From assembly GCA_963665075.1 (NCBI GenBank), contig OY762063.1, forward strand, positions 1,798,001-1,862,000: 64,000 nucleotides of DNA, read 5' to 3'. This DNA comes from JAPULR01 sp963665075 (GTDB lineage: Bacteria > Chloroflexota > Dehalococcoidia > Lucifugimonadales > GCA-2712585). The notes beneath the pieces are model-generated. The model was not told where the DNA came from, did not search any database, and saw only the letters and a program-made list of their open reading frames with translations. Made by a program: the position numbers and the translations under genes. Shown piece by piece: positions 7,951-15,743 of the stretch; the stretch's first letter is position 1; every line of letters starts with the position of its first letter.

Positions 7951-9276
7951 TTGACCATCTATCAAGTTGCAGTCATACCCGGCGACGGGATCGGCCCTGA
8001 GGTCATCGACCAGGGCTTGCGCGTTCTGACAGGGTTGGGGCGGCGCTTCCACTTCGGCTGGGAGTTCACGCATCTGCCGTGGGGGTCGGACTACTATTTC
8101 GAGCACGGGCGGATGATGCCGGAGGACGGGCTGGAGACGCTGCGTCCCTTCGACGCCATCTACTTCGGCGCGGTGGGACATCCTGAGATACACGACCACG
8201 TGACGTTGAACAACCTGCTGCTTCCCATCCGACGCGGGTTCGACCAGTACGTTTGCATGAGGCCGAGTCTGCTGTATCCGGGGGTGAAGTCGCCGCTGAA
8301 CGGGAAGAAGGCGCGGGACATCGACATGGTGGTGATTCGGGAGAACACGGAGGGGGAGTACGCCAACGTGGGCGGCTTCCACTACGAGGGGACGCCGCAG
8401 GAGATGGCGGCGCAGACGTCGGTGTTTACGCGGCGGGGCTGCGAGCGGGTCATCCGGTTCGCCTTCGAGCTGGCGCAACAGCCGGACCGACGGGGGAAGG
8501 TGACTTCCGTCACCAAGTCCAACGCGATGGGGTACGGCATGGTGCTGTGGGACAGGGTGTTTGAGGGCGTGGCGGCGGAGTTTCCGGGGGTGGCGACGGA
8601 GTCGCTGCTGGTGGACGCCGCGTGCATGGACTTCATCCGCAGGCCGGAGGATTTCGACGTGGTGGTGGCGAGCAACCTGTTCGGGGACATATTGACGGAC
8701 ATCGGGGCGATGATTACGGGGAGCATGGGGTTGGCGGCGAGCGGGAACATCGACCCGGAGCGGCGGTTTCCTTCCATGTTCGAGCCGGTGCACGGCAGCG
8801 CGCCGGACATCGTCGGCAAGGGGTTGGCGAACCCGCTGGCGGCGATACTTTCGGGGGCGATGATGGCGCGTCATCTGGGGCAGGAGGAGGCCGCCGTCGC
8901 CCTGGAAGCGGCGGTGGTGCAGACGTTGGAGGAGGGGGAGGCGCTCACGCCGGACCTGGGCGGCGGCGCGTCCACGGAGGAGGTGGGCGACGCGGTGTTG
9001 CAGGCGTTGGATGAACGAAACAACGGCGCGCCGAAGACGTGGTGGGTATATGAAAATCTGCCGCGGAGACGGGGGCGCGTCCACGTGGGGGACTGCTCAT
9101 TCTGCAACGACGGGCAGGGGCTTCATAATTCGTCGGCGCCGACGGGGCACTGGTACGGACCGTTCTCAACTACGGATGCGGCTATCGAGCAGGCGTTGGA
9201 GACCCGCGCCTCAGATTTGGCGGGATGCGGGGTTTGCCAGCCGGGGGTGGGGACGCTGCGGCAGCGAAATACATAG
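7951..9276 (+). CDS. Isocitrate/isopropylmalate/tartrate dehydrogenase family protein with an extra C-terminal domain
   Basis: A 441-residue protein. Residues 1-360 are a beta-decarboxylating dehydrogenase: IPGDGIGPEV, the substrate loop LLLPIRRGFDQYVCMRP, IRENTEGEY, TKSNAM, the metal aspartates in NLFGDILTDIGA and EPVHGSAPDI. The RENTEGEY and loop types resemble tartrate dehydrogenase/decarboxylase rather than LeuB. After the usual end the frame continues without a stop into an 80-residue domain with WWVYE, HVGDCSFCNDGQG, WYGPF, AAIEQAL and GCGVCQPGVGTL. The same domain follows as a separate gene. A TTG start at 7951 behind GGAG is preferred, since upstream sequence is antisense-like and overlaps the aminotransferase. 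Confidence 0.85.
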   Translation: MTIYQVAVIPGDGIGPEVIDQGLRVLTGLGRRFHFGWEFTHLPWGSDYYFEHGRMMPEDGLETLRPFDAIYFGAVGHPEIHDHVTLNNLLLPIRRGFDQYVCMRPSLLYPGVKSPLNGKKARDIDMVVIRENTEGEYANVGGFHYEGTPQEMAAQTSVFTRRGCERVIRFAFELAQQPDRRGKVTSVTKSNAMGYGMVLWDRVFEGVAAEFPGVATESLLVDAACMDFIRRPEDFDVVVASNLFGDILTDIGAMITGSMGLAASGNIDPERRFPSMFEPVHGSAPDIVGKGLANPLAAILSGAMMARHLGQEEAAVALEAAVVQTLEEGEALTPDLGGGASTEEVGDAVLQALDERNNGAPKTWWVYENLPRRRGRVHVGDCSFCNDGQGLHNSSAPTGHWYGPFSTTDAAIEQALETRASDLAGCGVCQPGVGTLRQRNT

Positions 9277-9293
9277 TAAGGGGCCGGCAAGGT

Positions 9294-9527
9294 TTGAAGA
9301 CCTACTGGGTGTACGAGGATGACTCTACAAGTTGGGCGCGAATCCATGTGGCCGATTGTCCACACTGCAACGATGGGCAAGGTGTACAAGACACCCGTCT
9401 TCCCGACAATCGATGGCATGGGGCATTCACGACATTGAATGCCGCCATCGAAAAGGCATTGAGCACCCAAGCTCGTGATGTTGGGGGATGTGGCTTTTGT
9501 CAACCGGAGATAGGAACTCTCCGGTAG
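9294..9527 (+). CDS. Small Cys-containing protein, free-standing copy of the preceding C-terminal domain
   Basis: About 77 residues of unknown function: KTYWVYE, HVADCPHCNDGQG, WHGAFTT, AAIEKAL and GCGFCQPEIGTL. It matches the tail of the dehydrogenase just upstream nearly position for position, so it arose by duplication or is the source of the fusion. Two C-x2-C pairs (CPHC and CGFC) suggest metal or redox function, which is inference. A TTG at 9294 is chosen because homology to the fused copy begins there; an ATG at 9225 lies inside the upstream gene. Confidence 0.65.
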   Translation: MKTYWVYEDDSTSWARIHVADCPHCNDGQGVQDTRLPDNRWHGAFTTLNAAIEKALSTQARDVGGCGFCQPEIGTLR

Positions 9528-9545
9528 CCAACTTCCTGGCGTCCT

Positions 9546-9923
9546 TCACTCCACCATTTCGGGCTTGACCGCCGCGGCCCACGCCTGGAGTCCGCGACGG
9601 AAGGCGAGCATCCCCATCGGCATGACGACGGTCTGGAGGGCTTCGAGGATTTCCTGAGGCGTCGCGCCTTCCTTCAGCGCCACTTCCACGTGAGCCTGAA
9701 TCTGCTCCACGTCGGCACGGAGGGCGGCTTCGACGGCGATTTGCAACAGTTCCTTGGTCTTCCGGTCGAGGAGGCGCTGGCTGGTGTAGGTGTATTCGAG
9801 GAAGGGGTCGTACTTCTTCACCCACTCGAAGTCCTGCGCGGCCATGATGCGGTGCATCTCCAGGACGTAGCCGCGCTTCCGTCCCATCTCCTCCAGGTAA
9901 TCTCGCTTCTCCTGCATGGTCAT
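9546..9923 (-). CDS. Carboxymuconolactone decarboxylase/AhpD-like protein
   Basis: A 125-residue helical protein resembling the CMD/AhpD family: a helix with FLEYTYTSQRLLDRKTKELLQIAV, then HVEVALKEGATPQEILEAL and a MPMGMLAFRRG helix. The redox pair CxxC of AhpD is absent; the corresponding stretch reads RADVEQIQAH, keeping only the histidine. It is therefore more likely a lactone/decarboxylase-like or structural member than a peroxidase. The start at 9923 follows AGGAGGACATACC. A conserved GGCGGGTTTGAAACCCGCC palindrome lies just upstream. Confidence 0.8.
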   Translation of the reverse strand: MTMQEKRDYLEEMGRKRGYVLEMHRIMAAQDFEWVKKYDPFLEYTYTSQRLLDRKTKELLQIAVEAALRADVEQIQAHVEVALKEGATPQEILEALQTVVMPMGMLAFRRGLQAWAAAVKPEMVE

Positions 9924-9957
9924 GGTATGTCCTCCTATTGGTTGATTTGGGGTAGGC

Positions 9958-9978
9958 GGGCGGGTTTGAAACCCGCCC
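9958..9978. repeat. Palindromic dispersed repeat
   Basis: GGGCGGGTTTGAAACCCGCCC, a near-perfect palindrome in the divergent gap between the CMD-like gene and the uracil-DNA glycosylase. A related copy (GGCGGGTTTGAAACCCGC) lies at about 49824-49841. Confidence 0.7.
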
Positions 9979-10049
9979 CTAGGAAACCCTATCCGATAGG
10001 CAAGCCTTGCCCGTGGGTATGCCGGCAAGTATAGTCAATCGGAGGCGTT

Positions 10050-10733
10050 ATGACAGAGTTGGAGAAGCTGCAACGGAAGATTGTCGGGTGTACGCGCTGC
10101 CCGCGGCTGACGGAGTACCGGCGGGAGGTGGCGCGGAAGAAGCGGCGGATGTATCTCGATTGGGAGTATTGGGGGAAGCCGCTGCCCGCCTTCGGCGACC
10201 CGGAGGCGCGGGTGCTGCTGCTGGGGCTTGCGCCCGCGGCGCACGGGGGCAACCGGACGGGGCGGATGTTTACGGGGGATCGGAGCGGGGATTGGGTATT
10301 CGGCACGCTGCACCGGTTCGGGTTCGCGAGTCAGGCGGAATCGACGCATCGGGGGGATGGGCAGTCGTTGAAAGGGGCATATATTACGGCGGCGCTTCGG
10401 TGCGCGCCGCCGCAGAACAAGCCTCTGCGGGAGGAGTTGGCGAACTGTCAGCCGTATCTGCTGCGGGAGTTGGAGTTGTTGGAGAACGTGAGGGTGGTGG
10501 TGGCGTTGGGACGGATTGCCTTCGACGCTTATCTGCGGCTGCTGAGGGAGCAGGGGCATTCGCTGCCGTCGCCGCGTCCGAAGTTCGGGCACGGGGTGGC
10601 GCATGAGATGCCGGACGGGCGGGTGCTGGTGTGTTCCTACCATCCGAGCCAGCAGAATACGCAGACGGGGCGGCTGACGCAGGAGATGTTTGACGGGGTG
10701 TTCGCGACGGTGCGGGGGTTGGTGGGGGAATAG
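10050..10733 (+). CDS. Type-5 uracil-DNA glycosylase (UDGb family)
   Basis: A 227-residue iron-sulfur DNA glycosylase expected to remove uracil and possibly other deaminated bases. The N-terminus has CTRCPRLTEYR, the second part YWGKPLPAFGDP, motif A GLAPAAHGGNRTGRMFTGD and motif B CSYHPSQQNTQTGR, the type-5 signature. Further cysteines (ALRCAPPQNKP and the Cys of NCQPY) complete a 4Fe-4S site. The ATG at 10050 is preceded by GGAGGCGTT. Length is normal. It is divergent from the CMD-like gene and followed by a repeat-rich gap. Confidence 0.93.
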   Translation: MTELEKLQRKIVGCTRCPRLTEYRREVARKKRRMYLDWEYWGKPLPAFGDPEARVLLLGLAPAAHGGNRTGRMFTGDRSGDWVFGTLHRFGFASQAESTHRGDGQSLKGAYITAALRCAPPQNKPLREELANCQPYLLRELELLENVRVVVALGRIAFDAYLRLLREQGHSLPSPRPKFGHGVAHEMPDGRVLVCSYHPSQQNTQTGRLTQEMFDGVFATVRGLVGE

Positions 10734-10875
10734 GTTGGGGGGTAATGGGGGACACCCTCACCTTAATCCTCTCCCTCAAGGAGACCTTTGCGTAACTGAC
10801 GGATGGGACATCCGCCCCGCCCGAATCACCCTCATCCTAACCTTCTCCCTCAAGGGAGAAGGGATAAGAGGGGAC
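10734..10875. repeat. MITE-like element and hairpin repeat
   Basis: A terminal-repeat sequence GGAGACCTTTGCGTAAC (about 10780-10796) opens a copy of the MITE-like repeat described at 28926-29070. It is preceded by CTCCCTCAA and followed by GGATGGGACATCC and the hairpin CTTCTCCCTCAAGGGAGAAG. No gene is visible here. Confidence 0.65.
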
Positions 10876-11268
10876 TGGATTCCGGCTTTCGCCGGAATGA
10901 CGGGAGGGTGTGAGGGGGAAGGGGGATGGATTCCCGCCTACGCGGGAATGACGAGTAAGAGGAGCGGGAATGACGGGGGGGGTGAGGGGGAAGGGGGATG
11001 GATTCCCGCCTCCGCGGGAATGACGAGTAGGGGGAGCGGGAATGACGAGTAAGAGGAGCGGGAATGACGGGGGGGTGTGAGGGGGAAGGGGGATGGATTC
11101 CCGCCTCCGCGGGAATGACGAGTAGGGGGAGCGGGAATGATGAGTAAGAGGAGCGGGAATGACGGGGGGGTGTGAGGGGGAAGGGGGATGGATTCCCGCC
11201 TCCGCGGGAATGACGAGTAGGGGGAGCGGGAATGATGAGTAGGGGGAGCTGGAATGACGGGAGGGTGT
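10876..11268. repeat. Tandem array of hairpin repeats, period about 95 bp
   Basis: The unit begins ATGGATTCCCGCC and contains CGCGGGAATGACGAG, one or two AGCGGGAATGA segments, and a G-rich tail. Unit starts fall at 10926, 10998, 11093 and 11188, so the spacings are 72, 95 and 95 bp; a diverged first unit begins near 10877. The array is an expansion of the GGAATGACGG REP-like repeat found singly elsewhere. Reading frames across it are a by-product of the repetition. A palindrome GGTGGTTCGCGAACCGCC follows at about 11283-11300. Confidence 0.85.
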
Positions 11269-11316
11269 GGGGGAGGGAGAGGGGTGGTTCGCGAACCGCC
11301 TCTACGGACGGGGATG

Positions 11317-11769
11317 TTATTCCAGCAGGCCTTTGATTTTGCCCATGAGTCCGCCGGAGGAGGACTTGCCGGAGGAGAGGCCCTGTAGGAAGCCGGCCCA
11401 TTCCTTCTCGGCGGAGGCGGTACGCTTCAGGTCTTTGATGCGCTTTTTCATCAACTCCAGGACGCGCTTCTCCTCGCCGGCGTCGAGCCAGAAGCCGTGG
11501 CCGTCGACGCAGAAGTCGATGGGGAGGTCGTAGGCGCGGTAGTTGAAGGTGGTCATGCGCTTGCCGCACTTGGGGCAGTAGATGTCGCTGGCGCGCTCGG
11601 CGTATACCATGCTGCCCTTGACGGAGTCGTCGGCCAGGACGCGGTCTTCAAGTTCGTCCAACTCGTGGTAGTCGAGCCACATGCCCTGGCAGTTGGGGCA
11701 GGCGTCAACCTCGATGCCGAGATGGGTCTTCACAATCAGATATTGGCCCTTGCAGCGCGGACATTCCAT
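11317..11769 (-). CDS. Zinc-ribbon (TFIIB-type zinc finger) domain protein
   Basis: A 150-residue protein with two Cys-rich knuckles: MECPRCKG and CPNCQGMWLDYHELDELE at the N-terminus, then CPKCGKRM with CVDGHGFWLDAGEEKRVL. This repeated CPxC...CxxCxGxWLD layout fits the zf-TFIIB family, small zinc-binding proteins of unclear role. The tail is basic then Gly/Ser rich and ends GLMGKIKGLLE. The ATG at 11769 follows a GGGGGG stretch. It is a single gene flanked by repeat DNA on both sides. Confidence 0.85.
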   Translation of the reverse strand: MECPRCKGQYLIVKTHLGIEVDACPNCQGMWLDYHELDELEDRVLADDSVKGSMVYAERASDIYCPKCGKRMTTFNYRAYDLPIDFCVDGHGFWLDAGEEKRVLELMKKRIKDLKRTASAEKEWAGFLQGLSSGKSSSGGLMGKIKGLLE

Positions 11770-12398
11770 GACAGCCCCCCTACGGATGACGCGGTTTGGT
11801 TAGTGTAATGCTAACACATTTCTAGATTCGCTGAGGGGCATCGCGCTCGACCCTTCGACAGGCTCAGGACAGGCCCTTCGCCCTTCGACAAGCCCTTCGA
11901 CAAGCTCAGGACGAGTGGGGGAATCACCCCCATCTCAATCTTCCCCCGTCAAGGGGGAAGAGGTTAATCGGCACCCCTGGCAGGGTTATGCAAAGGTCTC
12001 CATTATCAGTCGGGGGCGGGCTGTTGTTGTAGTAGGGATGATTCGTTTCGTTTGGCTTCCTTTTTTTCTGTGGTGGGATACGAAGGGGGTTTTCATAGCT
12101 GATTCGGGGGAAATTCGGCATTCGTTATATGTTGTGGTAAGAACGAATGGGGGGGCTTTTACCATAGAGGTAAGGGTTCGGGAGGGCGGTTGTTTGTTTG
12201 TGGATTTCGCCTATATGTTTCATGTTGGGATGATAGCAGGGGATGGTGGTTGGGGTCAAGGGGAAGATGGCAGGTTTGGGGGGAGTCCGCTCGACCCTTC
12301 GACAGGCTCAGGACAGGCTTAATCCTCTCCCTCAAGGGAGAGGAGAAGAAGGGGATGGATTCCCGTTTTCACGGGAATGACGGAGGGTTGGTTGGGGG
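11770..12398. repeat. Repeat-rich intergenic region
   Basis: These 629 bp hold no gene I can support. Present are TTCGACAGGCTCAGGACAGG and TTCGACAAGCTCAGGAC units (about 11850-11915 and 12290-12320), a MITE-like segment with CTTCCCCCGTCAAGGGGGAAG ending in GTTATGCAAAGGTCTCC (about 11930-12002), and an ATTCCCGTTTTCACGGGAATGACGG hairpin (about 12359-12383). The centre (12003-12285) is low in recognisable repeats; a plus-strand frame exists there but shows no domain or coding bias. Confidence 0.6.
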
Positions 12399-13010
12399 TT
12401 AGCGGGCGGCGAGGGATTTTTGGACGGCGGCGAGGGATTCGGCCATTGTGCGGGTGGGGAAGGGGGGAGGGTCGACGGGGTGGATGACTTTGATGGAGAC
12501 GAAGACGGGGCCTTCCTCCGACAGGATGTCTTCCAGGGAGAGGGCCAGGTCTTCCAAGTCGTCAATGCGGTGTACGGAGGAGTAACCCGCTTCGTCCGCC
12601 AAGGCTGCGTAGTTGGCGCCGCTGATGCCGGGGATGGGAGAGCCGCCGGTGGAGCGGTGGCTTGCGTCTTCCAACAGAAAGTGGACGAGGTTGGGGGGCG
12701 CGGAGGCGGCGGTGGTGAGGAGGGCGCCGGGGTTGGTGCGTAGGGCGGCGTCGGTGTCGAGGATGAGGACTTTGGCGTCGGGGCGGGCGAGGGATACGCC
12801 GAGAGCTACGTCGGCGGCCTTGTCCTGGCAATCGGTCAGGTCCACGTCCAGGTCGCGGCGGGCGGAGACGGCGCTCCAGTGGCGGAGGGCGGCGGAGGTG
12901 GAGACTACGACGGCGTCGCGGCGTCGGCTGTGAATGAGGCGGGCGGCTTCAGGGGCGGGAATCAAGGGGACGGCCGGTCGGGGGCGCGGCGGGCCCGCAC
13001 CATGAGCCAC
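12399..13010 (-). CDS. Degenerate sulfopyruvate decarboxylase beta-like (TPP domain) subunit
   Basis: A 203-residue paralog of the gene at 13168-13755, sharing the same layout: VVVSTSAA at the strand before the substrate site, AADVALGVSLARPDAKVLILD, LTTAASAPPNLVHFLLED, and a conserved C-terminal VHRIDDLEDLALSLEDILSEEGPVFVSIKV. The TPP-binding GDGS is replaced by DTDAALRTN, and the following Asn is lost, so cofactor binding is doubtful. It likely serves as a structural or regulatory subunit, or is decaying. The start at 13010 overlaps the preceding small gene by 49 bp; no better start is visible. Last gene of the minus-strand operon. Confidence 0.7.
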   Translation of the reverse strand: MAHGAGPPRPRPAVPLIPAPEAARLIHSRRRDAVVVSTSAALRHWSAVSARRDLDVDLTDCQDKAADVALGVSLARPDAKVLILDTDAALRTNPGALLTTAASAPPNLVHFLLEDASHRSTGGSPIPGISGANYAALADEAGYSSVHRIDDLEDLALSLEDILSEEGPVFVSIKVIHPVDPPPFPTRTMAESLAAVQKSLAAR

Positions 13011-13156
13011 GCGCCGAGGAGGATGAGGATGCCGCCGCCGATTCCGGGGAGGGGCTGACCGTTGAGGAAGGCGAGGTAGAGCAGGTAGAAACCGGCGCCC
13101 ATCGTCAGGACGCCCAAAAGGGGAGCGAAGATTGCGTTCAGGACGAATTTGAGCAT
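12962..13156 (-). CDS. Small two-helix membrane protein
   Basis: A 64-residue hydrophobic protein: helix one FAPLLGVLTMGAGFYLLYLAF, a short GQPLPGIGGG turn and helix two GILILLGAWLMV, ending in a basic tail. No family recognised. It lies between the two TPP-domain genes with an 11-bp gap on one side and a 49-bp overlap on the other, so it probably belongs to the same transcript. Confidence 0.5.
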   Translation of the reverse strand: MLKFVLNAIFAPLLGVLTMGAGFYLLYLAFLNGQPLPGIGGGILILLGAWLMVRARRAPDRPSP

Positions 13157-13167
13157 GGGAAGGGGGC

Positions 13168-13755
13168 TTATTCGGAGAGGGCTTGTCGGAGTTCCTGGAC
13201 GGCCAGGGGGGTGGTGCGATTGGCCTTGGGGCGCAGGTTGATGGGGGTGTTTTCGATTTCGGGGGTGATTTTGAGGTTGACGAGAATCGGCCCCTGCTTC
13301 TGAAGAATGTCGCCTACGCTGCTGGCAAGGTCTTCCAGGTTGTCGAACTCGTAGGCGGCGGCGTAACCGGCGCCGGAGGCCATCTCCTTGAAGCTGACCT
13401 TGCCGTCGGCGGGGATGGGCTGGCCGCCGGTGACGGCGTAGCAGCCGTTGTCGAAGACGAAATGGTAGAGGTTGGAGGGCGCGCGTTCGCTGATGGTGGT
13501 GAGGGTGCCGAGGTTCATCACGAGGCTGCCGTCGCCGTCGAGGATGAGGACGCTGCGGTCGGGCTGGGCGAGGGCGAGGCCGAGGGCGAAGGAGGAGGCC
13601 TTCCCCATCGCGCCGCCGACGGGGACGTCCATAGTTTCGTTTTGGGAGACGACGGGCCAGCCGAAGCGGGGATTGCCGGCGCCCATTGTGGTGACGACGA
13701 TGGCGTCGTTTCTGTTCTGCTCTATTACGCGGCAGGCTTCCAGGTTGTCAATCAT
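13168..13755 (-). CDS. Sulfopyruvate decarboxylase beta-like TPP-binding subunit
   Basis: A 195-residue TPP-binding half enzyme. It has the complete cofactor motif ILDGDGSLVMNLGTL with the downstream FDNGCYAVTGG, plus the glycine-rich GGAMGKASSFALGLALA. This is the layout of the beta (ComE) subunit of sulfopyruvate decarboxylase and of related two-subunit 2-oxoacid decarboxylases such as phosphonopyruvate decarboxylase. The alpha partner is encoded 122 bp upstream in the same direction. Substrate is not proven: coenzyme M synthesis genes are not seen here, so a catabolic 2-oxoacid is as likely. Start ATG at 13755 follows GAGAAAGAAAA. Confidence 0.85.
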   Translation of the reverse strand: MIDNLEACRVIEQNRNDAIVVTTMGAGNPRFGWPVVSQNETMDVPVGGAMGKASSFALGLALAQPDRSVLILDGDGSLVMNLGTLTTISERAPSNLYHFVFDNGCYAVTGGQPIPADGKVSFKEMASGAGYAAAYEFDNLEDLASSVGDILQKQGPILVNLKITPEIENTPINLRPKANRTTPLAVQELRQALSE

Positions 13756-13877
13756 TTTTCTTTCTCTTGGGGGCCAAATTCGGGGGCGGCTGCACTATTG
13801 AGATTCTTCGACGCTTGGCTCCTCAGAATACGTGCGGGCACCCTTCGACAAGCTCAGGGTGAGCGGTGGGGGGTGGG

Positions 13878-14384
13878 CTAGGCGCCGAATTCGGTGCCGA
13901 CGAGGACGGCGACGGGCTTGGAGTCGCGCTTGGCCTCGTTCATGGCTCTGGATATGAGATAGGCGTCGTCATCCGTTTCCACCAGGTAGAAGTTGATGCC
14001 CCAGGCGTGGATGATGTGCTCGGTGTACTTGGCGGCGGAGTCGCGGGTAATCCCGTGCCTGTCCCAGCCACGGTAGCCGACGAGCATGACCAAGGGCTGG
14101 TCCACGTCCAGGCCCAGGCCGCGGATGGAGTCGCCGGACTCGAAGATGCCTGTGTTCTGGATGAGGGCGACGGGCTTCTTGCCGCCTACCCATAGGCCGG
14201 CTGCGATGGCCATAGTCTCGCCCTCGCGGGAAACGGGGACGAGCTCAAGGGTGGGGTCCGCCATGAGCTGCTCGTACATGAAGTTGGTCTCGCTGTCGGG
14301 GAGCCACACGATATGGGTGACTTCGTTCTTCCTGAGTTCCGAGATGATGGCGTGGGGGTGGAGGACTGTTTCGGGCTGGTCCAT
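13878..14384 (-). CDS. Sulfopyruvate decarboxylase alpha-like subunit
   Basis: A 168-residue protein matching the N-terminal (PYR) domain of TPP decarboxylases: LPDSETNFMYEQL, LVPVSREGETMAIAAGL carrying the catalytic-activating glutamate, and ALIQNTGIFESGDSIRGL. It is the partner of the beta subunit downstream. The start ATG at 14384 follows GCAGGAGAAACAGTC. The gap to the beta gene contains a TTCGACAAGCTCAGG repeat, so the two may still be co-transcribed. Assignment to sulfopyruvate rather than phosphonopyruvate or another acid is tentative. Confidence 0.85.
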   Translation of the reverse strand: MDQPETVLHPHAIISELRKNEVTHIVWLPDSETNFMYEQLMADPTLELVPVSREGETMAIAAGLWVGGKKPVALIQNTGIFESGDSIRGLGLDVDQPLVMLVGYRGWDRHGITRDSAAKYTEHIIHAWGINFYLVETDDDAYLISRAMNEAKRDSKPVAVLVGTEFGA

Positions 14385-14623
14385 GACTGTTTCTCCTGCG
14401 GTGGTGGGGATGTGTGGCTACGTTGGAGTTTCGCTCATAGTACCAAGGGGGATGGCGTGGGTCAATAAAGAGATTGACAGGGGGGGTGCGGGTAGTAGGG
14501 TGAGGTCACTCTTGCAGGAGTACGGATTCCGTTCCGAGGACTGGCTTCGCGCCCCCTTGGTTCCGAGCGGAACCTGGTCGCTTCTGGAAGAGTAGCCAAT
14601 CCCATCTCCAAGGGGGTTTCTGT

Positions 14624-15076
14624 ATGAGGTTCGTCACTTTTTCCCTAGCGTTGGTCGTCGCTGTCCTTACACTTGCGTCCATCGGCTGTGCAGTTACGGA
14701 GGAGGAAGCTGAGCAGGCCGAGTTCGACATAGCCGACCGTCCGATCGACGTGCGGGTTACCGCAACTCGGCTGATGGAAGACTACGGAAACTATACGGTG
14801 GCGGCAAATCAGCAGTACAATGGGAAGGTTCTTGCTGTGAGCGGGACTGTTGAGTCTGTGTCGGGAGGCACGGAAGGCGACGCGCTATACGTGGAACTCA
14901 GAACGGGGGACTTCAGCATCGTCAGCGTCCGATGCTACTTTGCGCCGGGGCGTCTTGATGAGGTAACCAGCCTAAACAAGGGCGACCGGGTGGTCTTGCG
15001 GGGTTTGGGCGATGAAGAGAAGGACAGGGACCCGTTCAGCATTGAGGTGATTGGTTGCAGCAAGTTAGAGGAGTGA
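14624..15076 (+). CDS. Lipoprotein with OB-fold (tRNA_anti-like) domain
   Basis: A 150-residue secreted lipoprotein. The signal peptide FVTFSLALVVAVLTLASIGC ends in a lipobox with Cys22. The mature part has LMEDYGNYTVAANQQYNGKV, VSGTVESV, YVELRTGD, VRCYF and LNKGDRVVLRGLG, the pattern of tRNA_anti-like OB folds found in many small lipoproteins. Function is unknown. It is followed 10 bp later by a membrane protein, so the pair is probably an operon. Confidence 0.8.
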   Translation: MRFVTFSLALVVAVLTLASIGCAVTEEEAEQAEFDIADRPIDVRVTATRLMEDYGNYTVAANQQYNGKVLAVSGTVESVSGGTEGDALYVELRTGDFSIVSVRCYFAPGRLDEVTSLNKGDRVVLRGLGDEEKDRDPFSIEVIGCSKLEE

Positions 15077-15086
15077 GGTAACGGAA

Positions 15087-15437
15087 ATGAGGATTGCAGC
15101 GTTAATCATAGGGATATTGGGGGCTGTAGCCGGCCTCATTGGCGCAATTGTGGTGTTGGCGGTAGGCGGGATAGGCGTTGTGCTGGAAGCCGAAGGAGGC
15201 GGAGAGGTAGTTGGTTTAGGTTTCGGTGCGCTTCTGATGTCGGTGATTGGACTTGTGGGCGCGACGCTGGCGATATCCAAGCCGAAACTGGCGGCTACGT
15301 TGATGGCTGTGTCGGCTATTGTAGGGCTTGTCCTGATCTTCGTCGGATATATTCTGGCGACGGTGTTGCTGTTGATTGCGGCTTTGCTGGCGTTTCTGGG
15401 GCGGCATTCGGAGACAGATACGCCATCGGATGGGTAG
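15087..15437 (+). CDS. Small four-helix membrane protein (DUF4064-like)
   Basis: A 116-residue protein with four hydrophobic segments: AALIIGILGAVAGLIGAIVV, GALLMSVIGLVGATLAI, AATLMAVSAIVGLVLIFVG and ILATVLLLIAALLAFLG. The glycine-rich first helix and layout resemble DUF4064-type proteins, but this is by eye. It follows the lipoprotein gene closely and has the RBS GAGGTAACGGA. Confidence 0.65.
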   Translation: MRIAALIIGILGAVAGLIGAIVVLAVGGIGVVLEAEGGGEVVGLGFGALLMSVIGLVGATLAISKPKLAATLMAVSAIVGLVLIFVGYILATVLLLIAALLAFLGRHSETDTPSDG

Positions 15438-15533
15438 ATACGGCCTTTCGTAATAGACGCTTGTTTCTCAACTTTGCCGCAAATCTACCAGCTTCCAATT
15501 GCGACACGCACAGAAAGGTGCGATAATCGTACC

Positions 15534-15740
15534 GTGACTGGGCGCGAGTTCATCAGGCGAGCCAACAGGTATGCCCGCAAGACAGGACGAACCTTCCGTT
15601 TTGACCCAACTCATGGGAAGGGAAGTCATGCCAGAGTTCATGTCGGTTGCAGATATGCTACGATGAAGCGAGGAGAGTTAAGCAAGGGCACATTGGCCGC
15701 AATGCTGCGTCAGTTGAATATCGACCGGAAGGACTTCTGA
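15534..15740 (+). CDS. hicA: HicA-family mRNA interferase toxin
   Basis: About 68 residues: TGREFIRRANRYARKTG, then FDPTHGKGSHARVHVG with the GSH catalytic histidine, and GTLAAMLRQLNI. This is the double-stranded RNA-binding-like HicA fold, an RNase toxin. A GTG at 15534 is chosen since the domain starts there; the frame is open from 15474 without support. It lies 3 bp upstream of its antitoxin gene hicB, the common toxin-first order. Confidence 0.85.
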   Translation: MTGREFIRRANRYARKTGRTFRFDPTHGKGSHARVHVGCRYATMKRGELSKGTLAAMLRQLNIDRKDF

Positions 15741-15743
15741 GCC

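Noticed and set aside
9546..9923. AhpD alkylhydroperoxidase function
   Set aside because: The CxxC redox pair is missing, so only the wider CMD-like fold is claimed.
10876..11268. Possible CRISPR array
   Set aside because: Units are 72-95 bp, palindromic, with near-identical spacers between repeats and no cas genes; it is a tandem REP-type expansion.
11915..12322. Plus-strand frame of 135 codons in the 11.8-12.4 kb gap
   Set aside because: Both ends consist of dispersed repeat sequence and the middle shows no domain or ribosome site.
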